Shown: piece by piece, positions 18,710 to 27,013 of the stretch
How the letters are laid out: each line of letters begins with the position of its first letter
Position numbering within the stretch: the first letter of the stretch is position 1
Assembly (NCBI GenBank): GCA_963772265.1
Contig: CAVYWS010000005.1
Span: 124,001 to 188,000 of the forward strand
Source: Mayfieldus sp963772265
GTDB lineage: Bacteria > Actinomycetota > Thermoleophilia > Solirubrobacterales > 70-9
DNA length: 64,000 bases
Direction of reading: 5' to 3'
Notes under the pieces: generated by a model
The model's database searches: none
The model's input: the letters and a program-made list of their open reading frames with translations, nothing else
Told to the model about the DNA's origin: nothing
Translations under genes and position numbers: made by a program

Positions 18710-18756
18710 CCGGCCCTCCGCGGCGCCGAGGTGACGGGGCCGGGACAATCAATTCG

Positions 18757-19752
18757 ATGGACGCGATGGTGCTCGATCGGCAGCGCGAGCCGCTGCGCAA
18801 GGCCGACCTTCCGGTCCCCGAGCCGGGGCCGGGCCAGGTGCGGGTGCGGGTGAGTGCCTGCGGCGTCTGCCGCACCGACCTTCACATCGTCGACGGCGAC
18901 CTCACCGAGCCGAAGCTGCCCCTGGTCCCCGGCCACCAGATCGTCGGGGAGGTTGATCAGGCCGGGGAGGGAGCGCAGCGCTTCGCGGCCGGCGAACGGG
19001 TGGGGATCCCCTGGCTCGGGTGGACCGACGGCGATTGCCGCTACTGCCGCTCGGGCCGGGAGAACCTCTGCGACAACGCGAGGTTCACCGGCTACGACAT
19101 CGATGGCGGTTACGCCGAGGCGGCGGTTGCCGACGAGCGGTTCTGCTTTCCGATCCCCGGGGACTACCCGGACCTGCAGGCCGCTCCACTGCTCTGTGCC
19201 GGGCTGATCGGGTACCGCGCCCTGCGGTTGTGCGGTGAGGACGCGGAGCGCATCGGCTTTTACGGATTCGGCGCCTCGGCCCACATCCTCTGCCAGGTCG
19301 CGGTCCACCAGGGACGAAGGGTCTTCGCCTTCACCCGGGCGGGGGACGACGAGACCCAGGAGTTCGCCCGCGGGCTGGGCGCCGAGTGGGCGGGGGCAGT
19401 CGAGGACGAGGCTCCGGAGCTGCTCGACGCGGCGATCGTCTTCGCGCCGGCCGGAGAGCTGGTGCCGGCGGCGCTGCGGGCCAGCGCCAAGGGCGCGACG
19501 GTGGTCTGCGCCGGCATCCACATGAGCGACATCCCCGAGTTCCCCTACGAAATCCTCTGGGGCGAGCGCACGGTCCGCTCGGTCGCCAACCTGACCCGCC
19601 AGGACGGCGAGGAATTCATCGAGCTTGCGCCGCGGGTGCCGGTGAGCACTCAGATCGAGGTCTATCCGTTGCACGAGGCCAACCAGGCGCTCGACGACCT
19701 GCGCGCAGGTAGGCTTGAGGGCGCAGCCGTTTTGCGGGTGCGCGATGTCTGA
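18757..19752 (+). CDS. Zinc-dependent alcohol dehydrogenase (AdhA-like)
   Basis: 331 residues, medium-chain dehydrogenase. Catalytic zinc region: CGVCRTDLHIVDGD and GHQIVGEVD. The structural zinc lobe reads DGDCRYCRSGRENLC: three of the four usual Cys are present and the first position is Asp, so the site is altered or mixed-ligand. The nucleotide-binding segment is GFYGFGASAHILCQVAV. It oxidises alcohols or reduces aldehydes with NAD(P). It overlaps the cupin gene by 8 bp, so both are translated together. Confidence 0.87.
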   Translation: MDAMVLDRQREPLRKADLPVPEPGPGQVRVRVSACGVCRTDLHIVDGDLTEPKLPLVPGHQIVGEVDQAGEGAQRFAAGERVGIPWLGWTDGDCRYCRSGRENLCDNARFTGYDIDGGYAEAAVADERFCFPIPGDYPDLQAAPLLCAGLIGYRALRLCGEDAERIGFYGFGASAHILCQVAVHQGRRVFAFTRAGDDETQEFARGLGAEWAGAVEDEAPELLDAAIVFAPAGELVPAALRASAKGATVVCAGIHMSDIPEFPYEILWGERTVRSVANLTRQDGEEFIELAPRVPVSTQIEVYPLHEANQALDDLRAGRLEGAAVLRVRDV

Positions 19753-20155
19753 CGTCACCGTCAAGAACCTGGATGAGTTCGAGGCCGTCTTCGGCGGCGG
19801 AATGCGCCGCGTCAGAGCCGGGCTCGGAGTGACCTCGTTCGGGATCCAGGTGATCGAGCTCCCGCCCGAATTCTCGATGTACCCGACCCACGACCACTCC
19901 CACGACGAGCAGGAGGAGGTCTACCTGGCGCTCGGCGGCCGCGCGACGCTCCAGGTCGGCGACGAGGAGTTCGAGCTCGAGCCGGGGGTCTTCGCCCGCG
20001 TCGGCCCCGGGCAGCAGCGCAAGCTGGTCACCGCCGGCGAAGGGGCCCGGATCCTCTGCCTGGGCGGGGCTCCGGGCAAGGTCTACGAGCCGCCGGCCTG
20101 GACCGAGGAGGGCAACGCGCCGCCGGCGATGCCCGACAAGGCGACCACCGCTTAG
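19745..20155 (+). CDS. Cupin-domain protein
   Basis: 136 residues from ATG 19745, inside the end of the alcohol dehydrogenase gene. Cupin motif 1 is seen as YPTHDHSHDEQEEVYLALGG (His/His/Glu metal ligands) and motif 2 as FELEPGVFARVGPGQQRKL, where the usual second-motif His is not evident. Single-domain cupins serve as small enzymes or sensors; the substrate is unknown. Ends 3 bp before the convergent cofE stop. Confidence 0.8.
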   Translation: MSDVTVKNLDEFEAVFGGGMRRVRAGLGVTSFGIQVIELPPEFSMYPTHDHSHDEQEEVYLALGGRATLQVGDEEFELEPGVFARVGPGQQRKLVTAGEGARILCLGGAPGKVYEPPAWTEEGNAPPAMPDKATTA

Positions 20156-20158
20156 CCG

Positions 20159-20911
20159 CTAGCGGAAGAGGTCCTGCTCGCGGGGGCGGCGCAGCGACGC
20201 CGCGCCGGGGCCGTCCTCCGCGGTGACGTGGTGGGCGAGGCCGCGGACGATCGCCGCCGGCGTTCGGCTCGCCTTGTCGCGCACCAGGTCCGCCGCCGCC
20301 GCGGCTTCGTCGGCGATTGCGATCAGGGTCGCCGCCAGGGGCCGGCCGCCGGCGTCGGTCCGCCCCCGCCAGTCGTCGAGCGGGCGCAGCCCGGCGCAGC
20401 CGATCGCGACCTCCGCCTGGCCCTGCCGCCAGGCTCGGCCGAAGCTGTCCGAGACGACCACCGCCAGCGGGCTCGCCCCGCCCGCGACGAGCTCGGCGCG
20501 GATCCGGCGCGCCGAGGCGTCGGGGTCGGTCGGCAGCAGCGCCGCCTGGCCCTCGCCGACGTTGGAGGTATCGACGCCGGCGTTGGCGCAGACCAGGCCG
20601 TGATGGGTCTCGCAGATCAGCACACCTCGCTCCGCCCGTAGGACCTCCCGGGACTCGTCGAGGACGAGCTGGACCAGCGCCGGGTCCCTGTCGAGCTCCG
20701 CCGCGAGCTTGCGGGCCCGCGCGCCGGGTTCGCGGTCGGCGATCCGAACCACGCGCCCCTCGGCCTTCGAGACGACCTTCTGGGAGATCACGGCGAGGTC
20801 GCCCGGCTCGAGGCCGGCCCGGGCGCCGATCAGCTCCCCGAGCCGGTCGCCCTCGGCGATCTCGGGAAGGCCGGGAACGGCCAGCACCCGGAGCTCGCCT
20901 GCGTCGATCAC
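20159..20911 (-). CDS. cofE: Coenzyme F420-0:L-glutamate ligase
   Basis: 250 residues. Signature segments: DLAVISQKVVSKAEGRVV, ICETHHGLVCANAGVDTSN and VVVSDSFGRAWRQGQAEVAIG. CofE adds gamma-linked glutamates to F420-0 with GTP. The length fits the stand-alone enzyme; the C-terminal nitroreductase-like FMN domain of mycobacterial FbiB is missing, so the dehydro-F420 reduction step must be done elsewhere or not needed. Last gene of the minus-strand F420 operon, overlapping cofC by 4 bp. Confidence 0.92.
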   Translation of the reverse strand: MIDAGELRVLAVPGLPEIAEGDRLGELIGARAGLEPGDLAVISQKVVSKAEGRVVRIADREPGARARKLAAELDRDPALVQLVLDESREVLRAERGVLICETHHGLVCANAGVDTSNVGEGQAALLPTDPDASARRIRAELVAGGASPLAVVVSDSFGRAWRQGQAEVAIGCAGLRPLDDWRGRTDAGGRPLAATLIAIADEAAAAADLVRDKASRTPAAIVRGLAHHVTAEDGPGAASLRRPREQDLFR

Positions 20912-21546
20912 AGGCCCAAGACCTTCGCCGTGTTCGGCGCCCGCCCGCGGCCGGCCTCGATCTCGCGGGTCAGGGCGATCAGGTCGGCCGGGGTGTCGAG
21001 GTCGAGGGCCAGCGAGGCGAGCCGCTCGAGCCCGTGAGGGAGGCCGGCGGACCGGGCTGCCTCGAGGTGGCGGGCGCAGCTTCCCTCCCCGAATGCGGGC
21101 CGGATCGCATCCGGGGGGCGCAGCAGCAGGGCGTTGGTGCCGGTTCCGTGCCGATCGGGGACCACCGCGACATAGGGATCGGGCACCCCGGTCACCAGGC
21201 GGTCGAGGTCGCGCGGGTCGAGCAGCGGGCAGTCGCCGGGGACGAGGATCGCGGAGGAGGCGCCGGCCGCCTTGGCGGCCGCAATCCCGATCAGCGCCGC
21301 CTCGGGGTGGCCCTCGTCGGCGGGGTCCTCAACGATCTCGGCGCCGGCTGCCCCTGCGAGCTCAAGCGCGGTTGGATCGCCGCTGACGAGAATCGTGGCC
21401 TCGATCATCCGCGCCCCTGCGAGGGCGTCGAGAACGTCGCGCAGCATCGCCGCGACCAGCGCCCGCCGGCGCGCATCGTCGATCCCGGTCGCGAGCCGCC
21501 GCTTGGCGGCGTCGAAACGCTTGACCGGCAAGACGGCGACATTCAT
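20908..21546 (-). CDS. cofC: 2-phospholactate/phosphoenolpyruvate guanylyltransferase
   Basis: 212 residues, nucleotidyltransferase fold: MNVAVLPVKRFDAAKRRLA at the start, EDPADEGHPEAALIGIAAAK, ILVPGDCPLLDPRDL and VVPDRHGTGTNALLL. Called CofC or FbiD; it activates phosphoenolpyruvate or 2-phospholactate with GTP for transfer to FO. In Actinobacteria phosphoenolpyruvate is the usual substrate. It overlaps cofE and follows cofD by 18 bp. Confidence 0.9.
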   Translation of the reverse strand: MNVAVLPVKRFDAAKRRLATGIDDARRRALVAAMLRDVLDALAGARMIEATILVSGDPTALELAGAAGAEIVEDPADEGHPEAALIGIAAAKAAGASSAILVPGDCPLLDPRDLDRLVTGVPDPYVAVVPDRHGTGTNALLLRPPDAIRPAFGEGSCARHLEAARSAGLPHGLERLASLALDLDTPADLIALTREIEAGRGRAPNTAKVLGL

Positions 21547-21564
21547 CGCGCCACCGGCACTTGC

Positions 21565-22491
21565 TCATCCACGGGCGAGGCTGGCGCCGAAGCCCAGTAC
21601 CACCCGCGCCACGCGCTGGCGCGCCTTGGCCACGTCCATCAGCAGCTGCCCGGCGAGGGTCTGGATCTCGGCCGGCGGCGGGTCGGGGTCGTCGACGTCC
21701 ACCACCATCCCGTCGACTATTCCTGCGTAGAGGCTGGCGACCCCCGCCGCGGTGCAGGGTCGCGCGACCGCCGCCATGAACCTCTCGGTCGGTCCCTTGA
21801 CCACGCGGCCTCCGACAAGCGGGCTGACGGCGACGACCGGGGCCGCGGCTGCGGCGATCGCCTCGCGCATTCCCGGCACGGCGAGGATCGGCCCGATGCT
21901 GATCACCGGGTTGGAGGGGCCGATCAGGATCAGATCCGCGGAGTCGATCGCCTCGGTCACCTCGGGAGTGGGGCGGGCGAACGAGATTCCCTGCAGCTCG
22001 ACCTCCTCCACCTCCGGCTCGCCGCGGTCGAGCACCAGATACTCCTGGACATCGCGCCAGCCGGCCGCAGTGCGCACCCGGGTGCGCACCGGCTGCTCGC
22101 ACATCGGCAGAACCGATGCCTTGACCCCTACGGCGCTCGCGATCTGGGCCTGGGCGGCGGTCAGCCGGCCTCCCTCGGCGAGGAAGTGGCTTCGGTACAG
22201 GCAGGCGGCGAGGTCGCGGTCGGAGAGCGCGAACCAATCGGGGGCGCCGAGCTGGACCAGGCGCTCGAAGGCGGCAAAGCTGTCGCCGCGAAGCCCCCAG
22301 CCGCGCTCCTCGTCGATGTCGCCCGAGAGCCAGTAGGTGACGAGGTCCGGGTCGGGGGAGACGTGGACGCCAAGGGTCTCGATGTCGTCGCCGGTGTTGG
22401 CGATCACCGAAAGGTTCGAGCCGATCACCTTCTGCAGGCCCACGGCCAGCTTGCCGCCGCCGGTCCCGCCGGCGAGAAGCGCGACCTTCAT
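21565..22491 (-). CDS. cofD: 2-phospho-L-lactate (or enolpyruvyl) transferase
   Basis: 308 residues from ATG 22489-22491. Starts MKVALLAGGTGGGKLAVGL and contains VIANTGDDIETLGVHVSPDP, LIGPSNPVISIGPILAVPGM and VVAVSPLVGGRVVKGPTERF, all typical of CofD/FbiA. It joins the activated phospho-acid to FO to give F420-0 or dehydro-F420-0. Five bp separate it from the npdG stop upstream. Confidence 0.93.
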   Translation of the reverse strand: MKVALLAGGTGGGKLAVGLQKVIGSNLSVIANTGDDIETLGVHVSPDPDLVTYWLSGDIDEERGWGLRGDSFAAFERLVQLGAPDWFALSDRDLAACLYRSHFLAEGGRLTAAQAQIASAVGVKASVLPMCEQPVRTRVRTAAGWRDVQEYLVLDRGEPEVEEVELQGISFARPTPEVTEAIDSADLILIGPSNPVISIGPILAVPGMREAIAAAAAPVVAVSPLVGGRVVKGPTERFMAAVARPCTAAGVASLYAGIVDGMVVDVDDPDPPPAEIQTLAGQLLMDVAKARQRVARVVLGFGASLARG

Positions 22492-22496
22492 CTTTC

Positions 22497-23204
22497 CTAC
22501 CCGGACCAGGGGTCGCCCTCGGGCAGCCCGGTGATGCGGATTCCGGCGTGCGACTTGTAGCGGCTGTTGATCGAGATCAGAAGCGGGGTGAGCTGCTCGA
22601 CGATCCGTGCGGTCTCCAGGGTCCCCGCGTTGACGGTACGCAGGCCGGGGATCAGCTCGATCAGCCGCGCGACCGCGGCCTTGTCCGCCCTGCGGTCGCC
22701 ACAGAGCAGGACGTCCTCGTCGAGCGCCGCGTCGATCTCGTTGAGGAGCGGGGCGCTGACGGTGTGAAGGGCCGCCACGACCCGTACGCCATCGGGGACC
22801 ATCTCCTGGGCCTGCTGGGCCGCGGAGCCCTGCCAGACGCCGAGCGAGCGCGTCGCCTTGCCGCTGACGGCGGCAGCGAGCGGCACGGTGGCGTCGACCA
22901 GCAGCTGGTCGGCGGACAGCGCCCCGCGCAGGTTGTTGAGGTTCTCCGACTGGGCGCGGAAGGGCACGGTGAGGAAGACCACCGGCCCGCGCTTCGCGGC
23001 CTCCTCGTTCTGCAGTCCCTCGACCTCGGCGCCGGGCACCGCCTCGCGCAGACGGGCGGCCGCCTCCTCGGCGCGCTCGGGGCTGCGCGAGCCGAGCACC
23101 ACGGGGGCGCCGGCCAGCGCCCAGCGCAGCGCCAGGCCGAAGCCCAGTGCGCCGGTTCCACCCACGATCGGTATCGGCTGGGTCGCCTCGGTCGGTTCCG
23201 CCAT
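22497..23204 (-). CDS. npdG: NADPH-dependent F420 reductase
   Basis: 235 residues from ATG 23202-23204 (MAEPTEATQPIPIVGGTGAL). The Rossmann loop GGTGALGFGLALRWALAG followed by VVLGSRSPERAEEAAARL is the NADP-binding core of F420H2:NADP oxidoreductases; FLTVPFRAQSENL and ALHTVSAPLLNEID follow. It links the F420 and NADPH pools. First gene of the operon npdG-cofD-cofC-cofE; the divergent SDR gene starts 40 bp away. Confidence 0.9.
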   Translation of the reverse strand: MAEPTEATQPIPIVGGTGALGFGLALRWALAGAPVVLGSRSPERAEEAAARLREAVPGAEVEGLQNEEAAKRGPVVFLTVPFRAQSENLNNLRGALSADQLLVDATVPLAAAVSGKATRSLGVWQGSAAQQAQEMVPDGVRVVAALHTVSAPLLNEIDAALDEDVLLCGDRRADKAAVARLIELIPGLRTVNAGTLETARIVEQLTPLLISINSRYKSHAGIRITGLPEGDPWSG

Positions 23205-23243
23205 CGGCGCGCCAGTGTAAGTCCCACGTATGCTCCGGCACCG

Positions 23244-23978
23244 ATGAGGCTGGAGGCTCGCAAGGCATTGGTCACCGGCGGCGCCGGGGGGATCGGCGTC
23301 GCGATCTCGCGCCGGCTCGCCGCCGAGGGCGCCGAGGTCTGGATCGGCGACCTCGACCAGGAGGGGGCGTCGGAGGTCGCGGCCGAGATCAGCGGCCACG
23401 CGGTCGCCCTCGACGTCACCGACCGCGATTCGGCCCAGGCCGCGGTCGAGGAGATCGGCGGCCTCGACGTGCTCGTCAACAACGCCGGCACCGACGAGTT
23501 CGGGTTCTTCACCCAGACCACTCCCGAGATGTGGGAGCGGGTGCTGGCGGTCAACCTCGGCGGAGTCCTGAACTGCACCCACGCGGCTCTGCCGGGGATG
23601 CAGGAACGCGGCTACGGGCGGATCGTCAGCATCTCCTCGGAGGCCGGCCGGGTGGGCTCGAAGGGCTCAGCCGTCTACTCGGCCGCCAAGGGCGGGGTGA
23701 TCGCGTTCATGAAGGTGATCGCGCGCGAGAACGCCCGCTACGGGATCACCGCCAACTCGATCGCCCCGGGCCCGATCGAGACGCCGCTGCTGATGGGCGC
23801 CGCCCAATTCGGCGAGATCGGCGAGAAGCTGATCGAGACGATGAAGGGGGCGACGCAGATGCGGCGGCTGGGGCAGCCCGACGAGGTCGCCGCCGCGGTC
23901 GCCTTCCTCGCCGCCGAGGAGTCCTCCTATGTCACCGGCGAGACCCTCGGGGTCAGCGGCGGCTTGGGGATGGTCTAG
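23244..23978 (+). CDS. Short-chain dehydrogenase/reductase (FabG-like)
   Basis: 244 residues. Cofactor loop TGGAGGIG, then IGDLDQEG (an Asp after strand 2 suggests NAD preference), NNAG, and the catalytic Ser...Tyr-x3-Lys as SISSEAGRVG...YSAAK. Ends with SSYVTGETLGVSGGLGMV, typical of 3-hydroxyacyl or hydroxycyclohexanoyl-type dehydrogenases. It abuts the thioesterase gene (TAGATG), suggesting a role on CoA thioesters. Divergent from npdG. Confidence 0.88.
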   Translation: MRLEARKALVTGGAGGIGVAISRRLAAEGAEVWIGDLDQEGASEVAAEISGHAVALDVTDRDSAQAAVEEIGGLDVLVNNAGTDEFGFFTQTTPEMWERVLAVNLGGVLNCTHAALPGMQERGYGRIVSISSEAGRVGSKGSAVYSAAKGGVIAFMKVIARENARYGITANSIAPGPIETPLLMGAAQFGEIGEKLIETMKGATQMRRLGQPDEVAAAVAFLAAEESSYVTGETLGVSGGLGMV

Positions 23979-24422
23979 ATGCCAGCGGAGGGCGAGAGCC
24001 GCCTGCAGCCGGTTGGAGAGGCGGTGCCGGATTCAGAGCGGCCCGCCGAGGCGACGCTCGAGGAGGGGATGGAGCGGGTCGACGAGTTCACGGTCGAGGG
24101 CCGGCTGGTCACGGACGTCGGCGGCACGATCGGGGCCTCGGTCCTCTCGACGCCGGGAATGGTGGCGGTGATGGAGCGCAACACGGCGATCCTCAGCTAC
24201 CAGCATCTGCCCCCGGGCAAGGCGACGGTCGGCTTCGAGATCTGCGTCAAGCACGTCGCAGCGGCCGCCGAGGGGACCCGGTGCGGGGTCCGCTCGACCC
24301 TGCGCGAGGTGCTCGAGGGGCGAAAGCTGCGCTTCGAGGTCGAGGTCACCGAGGGCGAGCGAACGATCGGGGTCGGCACCCACGAGCGCCGGGTGATCGA
24401 CGTCGGCGGCGTGAAGACCTAG
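23979..24422 (+). CDS. Hot-dog fold thioesterase (FlK-like)
   Basis: 147 residues starting directly after the SDR stop. The blocks VLSTPGMVAVMERNTA, YQHLPPGKATVGFEICVKH and VEVTEGERTIGVGTHERRVID match the fluoroacetyl-CoA thioesterase-like family. It hydrolyses a small acyl-CoA or acts as a dehydratase-like partner; substrate not known. Forms a two-gene operon with the SDR. Confidence 0.8.
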   Translation: MPAEGESRLQPVGEAVPDSERPAEATLEEGMERVDEFTVEGRLVTDVGGTIGASVLSTPGMVAVMERNTAILSYQHLPPGKATVGFEICVKHVAAAAEGTRCGVRSTLREVLEGRKLRFEVEVTEGERTIGVGTHERRVIDVGGVKT

Positions 24423-24522
24423 CCCTCCGAGCTTGCGCTTGGGGCCGATCGGCCGCTCAAAGGGGAAATTGGCAGCAGTCCCGACGGGGCGAATCCCGGT
24501 CGAGTGGACGCTTGGAATTGCG

Positions 24523-25470
24523 ATGGCGACCGGATCCGTCCACTCGGCGTCCAGAGCGGTCTGGGGCCTGGCCAGAAACCAGCATTGGGTGGTGGCCCGG
24601 CGCCAGCTTCTCGAACTGGGTCTTTCCGCGGCAGCAATCAGGCACCGGGTCGCGACCGGACGACTGCACCCGGTGATGCGCGAGGTCTACGCGGTTGGCC
24701 GACCCGAGCTGGGCAATCACGGGCGCTGGATGGCAGCGGTGCTCCGCTGCGGTCCGAACGCCGTACTCAGCCACGAGAGCGCTGCCGCCGCCTGGGGGAT
24801 GCGGGCCGGCCGAGCCGGGAAGATCGCAATCTCAGTTTGCGGTGATGGGCGCCCCCGCGCGGTTGGGATCCGCGTCCACCGCCGAGCCAAGATGCCGCGG
24901 GGCAGGCTGGCTCGGGTCGCGGGCATCCCGGTCACCGACCCGGCGCTGACCCTCGTCGACATCGCGCCCAGGCTGCCGCCAGGAGGCCTGGACGCGGCAG
25001 TCAACGAGGCCGACAAGCTCGATCTTGTCGATCCGGACTCCCTGCGGCGGGCCGTCGACGAGCTGCCGGGCATCCGCGGCGTAGCGGTGCTGCGCCGCTG
25101 CCTTGACCGGTCGACCTTCGTGCTCACCGATTCGCAGCTCGAGCGCCGCTTTCTGCCGATTGCTGACGCGGCAGGACTTCCCAGGCCACACACCCAGCAA
25201 CGCCTCAATGGCTTCAAGGTCGATTTCTTCTGGCCCGAGCTGGGCTTGGTGGTGGAGACCGACGGCCTCCGCTATCACCGCACTCCGGCTCAGCAGGCGC
25301 GCGACCGACGGCGCGACCAGGCCCACGCCCGGGTCGGCATGACGCCGCTGCGCTTCACCCACGCCCAGATCCGCTACGAACCCGCAGCGGTCAAGACGAC
25401 TCTGGCCGTGGTCGCGCGCCGCCTCGCTTCCGCGCGCCGCCTCCCTTCTCACCCGCGACTGGACATCTGA
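24523..25470 (+). CDS. AbiEi-like winged-helix protein with C-terminal DUF559/Vsr-like nuclease fold
   Basis: 315 residues from ATG 24523. The N-terminal winged helix (WVVARRQLLELGLSAAAIRHRVATGRL, then LHPVMREVYAVGR) matches the AbiEi antitoxin-type domain. The C-terminus NGFKVDFFWPELGLVVETDGLRYH carries the D...ExD pattern of the DUF559/very-short-patch-repair endonuclease fold. The architecture is common and usually solitary in Actinobacteria; its function is unproven (nuclease or defence-related). No AbiEii partner is seen nearby. Confidence 0.75.
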   Translation: MATGSVHSASRAVWGLARNQHWVVARRQLLELGLSAAAIRHRVATGRLHPVMREVYAVGRPELGNHGRWMAAVLRCGPNAVLSHESAAAAWGMRAGRAGKIAISVCGDGRPRAVGIRVHRRAKMPRGRLARVAGIPVTDPALTLVDIAPRLPPGGLDAAVNEADKLDLVDPDSLRRAVDELPGIRGVAVLRRCLDRSTFVLTDSQLERRFLPIADAAGLPRPHTQQRLNGFKVDFFWPELGLVVETDGLRYHRTPAQQARDRRRDQAHARVGMTPLRFTHAQIRYEPAAVKTTLAVVARRLASARRLPSHPRLDI

Positions 25471-25529
25471 CGTCGTTGTGGCAACCGGATGTGTCCACTC
25501 GGCCAGCTGGCGCCCGTAAGCTCAGGTCG

Positions 25530-26477
25530 ATGACCGAAATGCCAAGCAAAGTCCGCATCCGCGAGGTCGGACCGCGGGACGGATTCCAGAATGAGCCCGA
25601 GGTGATCCCGACCGAGCAGAAGGTGGCGCTGATCGACCAGCTCTCGGCCACCGGCCTGGCGCGCCTCGAGGTCACCTCGTTCGTGCGGCCCGACGTGATC
25701 CCCCAACTCGCCGACGCCGAGCAGGTGCTGGAGCAGATCAAGCGCCGTGACGGGGTCGCCTTCTCGGTCCTGATCCCGAACCGGCGCGGGCTCGAACGGG
25801 CGCTCGCGATGAGGGACCGCTTCGACGAGGTCAACCTCTTCCTCTCCGCCTCGGAGACCCATAACCAGCGCAACGTCAACCACTCGATCGAGGAGTCGCT
25901 GAGCGGGCTGGAGCAGGTCGTCGCCGAAGCCCGCGCCGAGGGCCTGCGCTGCGAGGGCGTGATCTCCGTCTCCTTCGGTTGCCCTTACGAGGGCGAGGTC
26001 CCGCCGGCGCGCGTGTTCGAGATCGCCGGGCGGCTGGCGGCGGCGGGATGCGAGGAGATCGCCTTCGGCGACACGACCGGGATGGCAAACCCGCGCCAGG
26101 TGCACGAATTCGTCCCGGCCGCGCGGGAGGCGCTTCCCGAGGTCGAGTTGACCGCGCACTTCCACAACACCCGGGGGCAGGGGCTGGCCAACGTGCTCGC
26201 CGCCCTCGAGCAGGGAATCGACTCTTTCGAGAGCTCGTTCGGCGAGCTCGGCGGCTGCCCGGTCCCGCCCGGCTCGACCGGCAACGTCGGCACCGAGGAC
26301 GTGGTCTCGATGCTGCACGAGATGGGGCTCGAGACCGGGATCGACCTGGCGAGCCTGATCGAGGCCTCACGGGCCGCCCAGGAGGCCCTCGGCCGGCCGC
26401 TGGGCTCCCACGTGCTGCGCGCCGGGCCCGTCGAATGGCACGGCGCCGCCGATGCCTGGCGTCCAGAGCCGGACTGA
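25530..26477 (+). CDS. mvaB: Hydroxymethylglutaryl-CoA lyase
   Basis: 315 residues, TIM-barrel of the HMGL-like family. REVGPRDGFQNE holds the catalytic Arg-Asp, AHFHNTRGQG the metal His pair, and GGCPVPPGSTGNVGTEDVV the signature loop with the active-site Cys. It cleaves HMG-CoA to acetyl-CoA and acetoacetate in leucine breakdown. The acetoacetyl-CoA synthetase (33423-35413) and an acyl-CoA carboxylase subunit (27835-29355) in the window fit the same route. Confidence 0.92.
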   Translation: MTEMPSKVRIREVGPRDGFQNEPEVIPTEQKVALIDQLSATGLARLEVTSFVRPDVIPQLADAEQVLEQIKRRDGVAFSVLIPNRRGLERALAMRDRFDEVNLFLSASETHNQRNVNHSIEESLSGLEQVVAEARAEGLRCEGVISVSFGCPYEGEVPPARVFEIAGRLAAAGCEEIAFGDTTGMANPRQVHEFVPAAREALPEVELTAHFHNTRGQGLANVLAALEQGIDSFESSFGELGGCPVPPGSTGNVGTEDVVSMLHEMGLETGIDLASLIEASRAAQEALGRPLGSHVLRAGPVEWHGAADAWRPEPD

Positions 26478-26601
26478 CCTTGGGTCAGCGAGAACGGACG
26501 CGCGTTTGAGCGATTTTCGGGTCGCTGGATGCTGCTTTGTCGGGGCTTGCCGGCGGCTCGCCTTGCAGGGCCTCCGATCACTGATCTAGGCTCCACGGTC
26601 C

Positions 26602-26982
26602 ATGAAGAGCGATCGATTCAGAGCAGCGGCCGAGGGCAAGGACTTCTCGGCGATCGACGAGCTGTTCGCCGATCAGGTTTCGTTCCGGAGTCCGGTTGTC
26701 TTCAAGCCCTACGAGGGGCGTGAGGCGATCGCGATGGTCCTCGGCGCAGTGGGGCAGGTCTTCGAGGACTTTCGCTACACGGACCAGGTCGAGACCGGCG
26801 ATACGGCGGTGCTGGTGTTCGAGGCACGGGTCGGCGACCGGGAGCTGAACGGCGTCGACATCCTCCGCTTCGACTCCGAGGACCGGATCGCCGAGCTGAT
26901 CGTGATGGTGCGGCCGATGAGCGGAATGCACGCGCTCGCGGATGCGATGCAATCCAAACTCGCGGCAGCCGGGAGCGGCTAA
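26602..26982 (+). CDS. NTF2/SnoaL-like protein
   Basis: 126 residues starting MKSDRFRAAAEGKDFSAIDE. Cone-shaped alpha+beta pattern of SnoaL-like proteins: an acidic helix, the FRSPVVFKPYEGREAI strand-turn, then VLVFEARVGDRELNGVDILRF and RIAELIVMVRPMSGM. It is distinct from the MSQENVE type of the accessory region. Enzymatic role unknown. Confidence 0.78.
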   Translation: MKSDRFRAAAEGKDFSAIDELFADQVSFRSPVVFKPYEGREAIAMVLGAVGQVFEDFRYTDQVETGDTAVLVFEARVGDRELNGVDILRFDSEDRIAELIVMVRPMSGMHALADAMQSKLAAAGSG

Positions 26983-27013
26983 GCTGCGGCGCGTGCAGAG
27001 GAGGGACGTACTA

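Noticed and set aside
20317..22560. 747-residue open frame on the plus strand
   Set aside because: Antisense to cofE, cofC and cofD, all with clear family motifs and tight operon spacing; Arg/Pro/Gly-rich shadow.
23147..24676. 509-residue plus-strand frame over the SDR and thioesterase
   Set aside because: Out-of-frame reading of two genes with intact catalytic motifs in the other frame.
24523..25470. AbiE type IV toxin-antitoxin system
   Set aside because: Only the AbiEi-like winged helix is seen, joined to a DUF559 nuclease fold; there is no AbiEii nucleotidyltransferase next to it.
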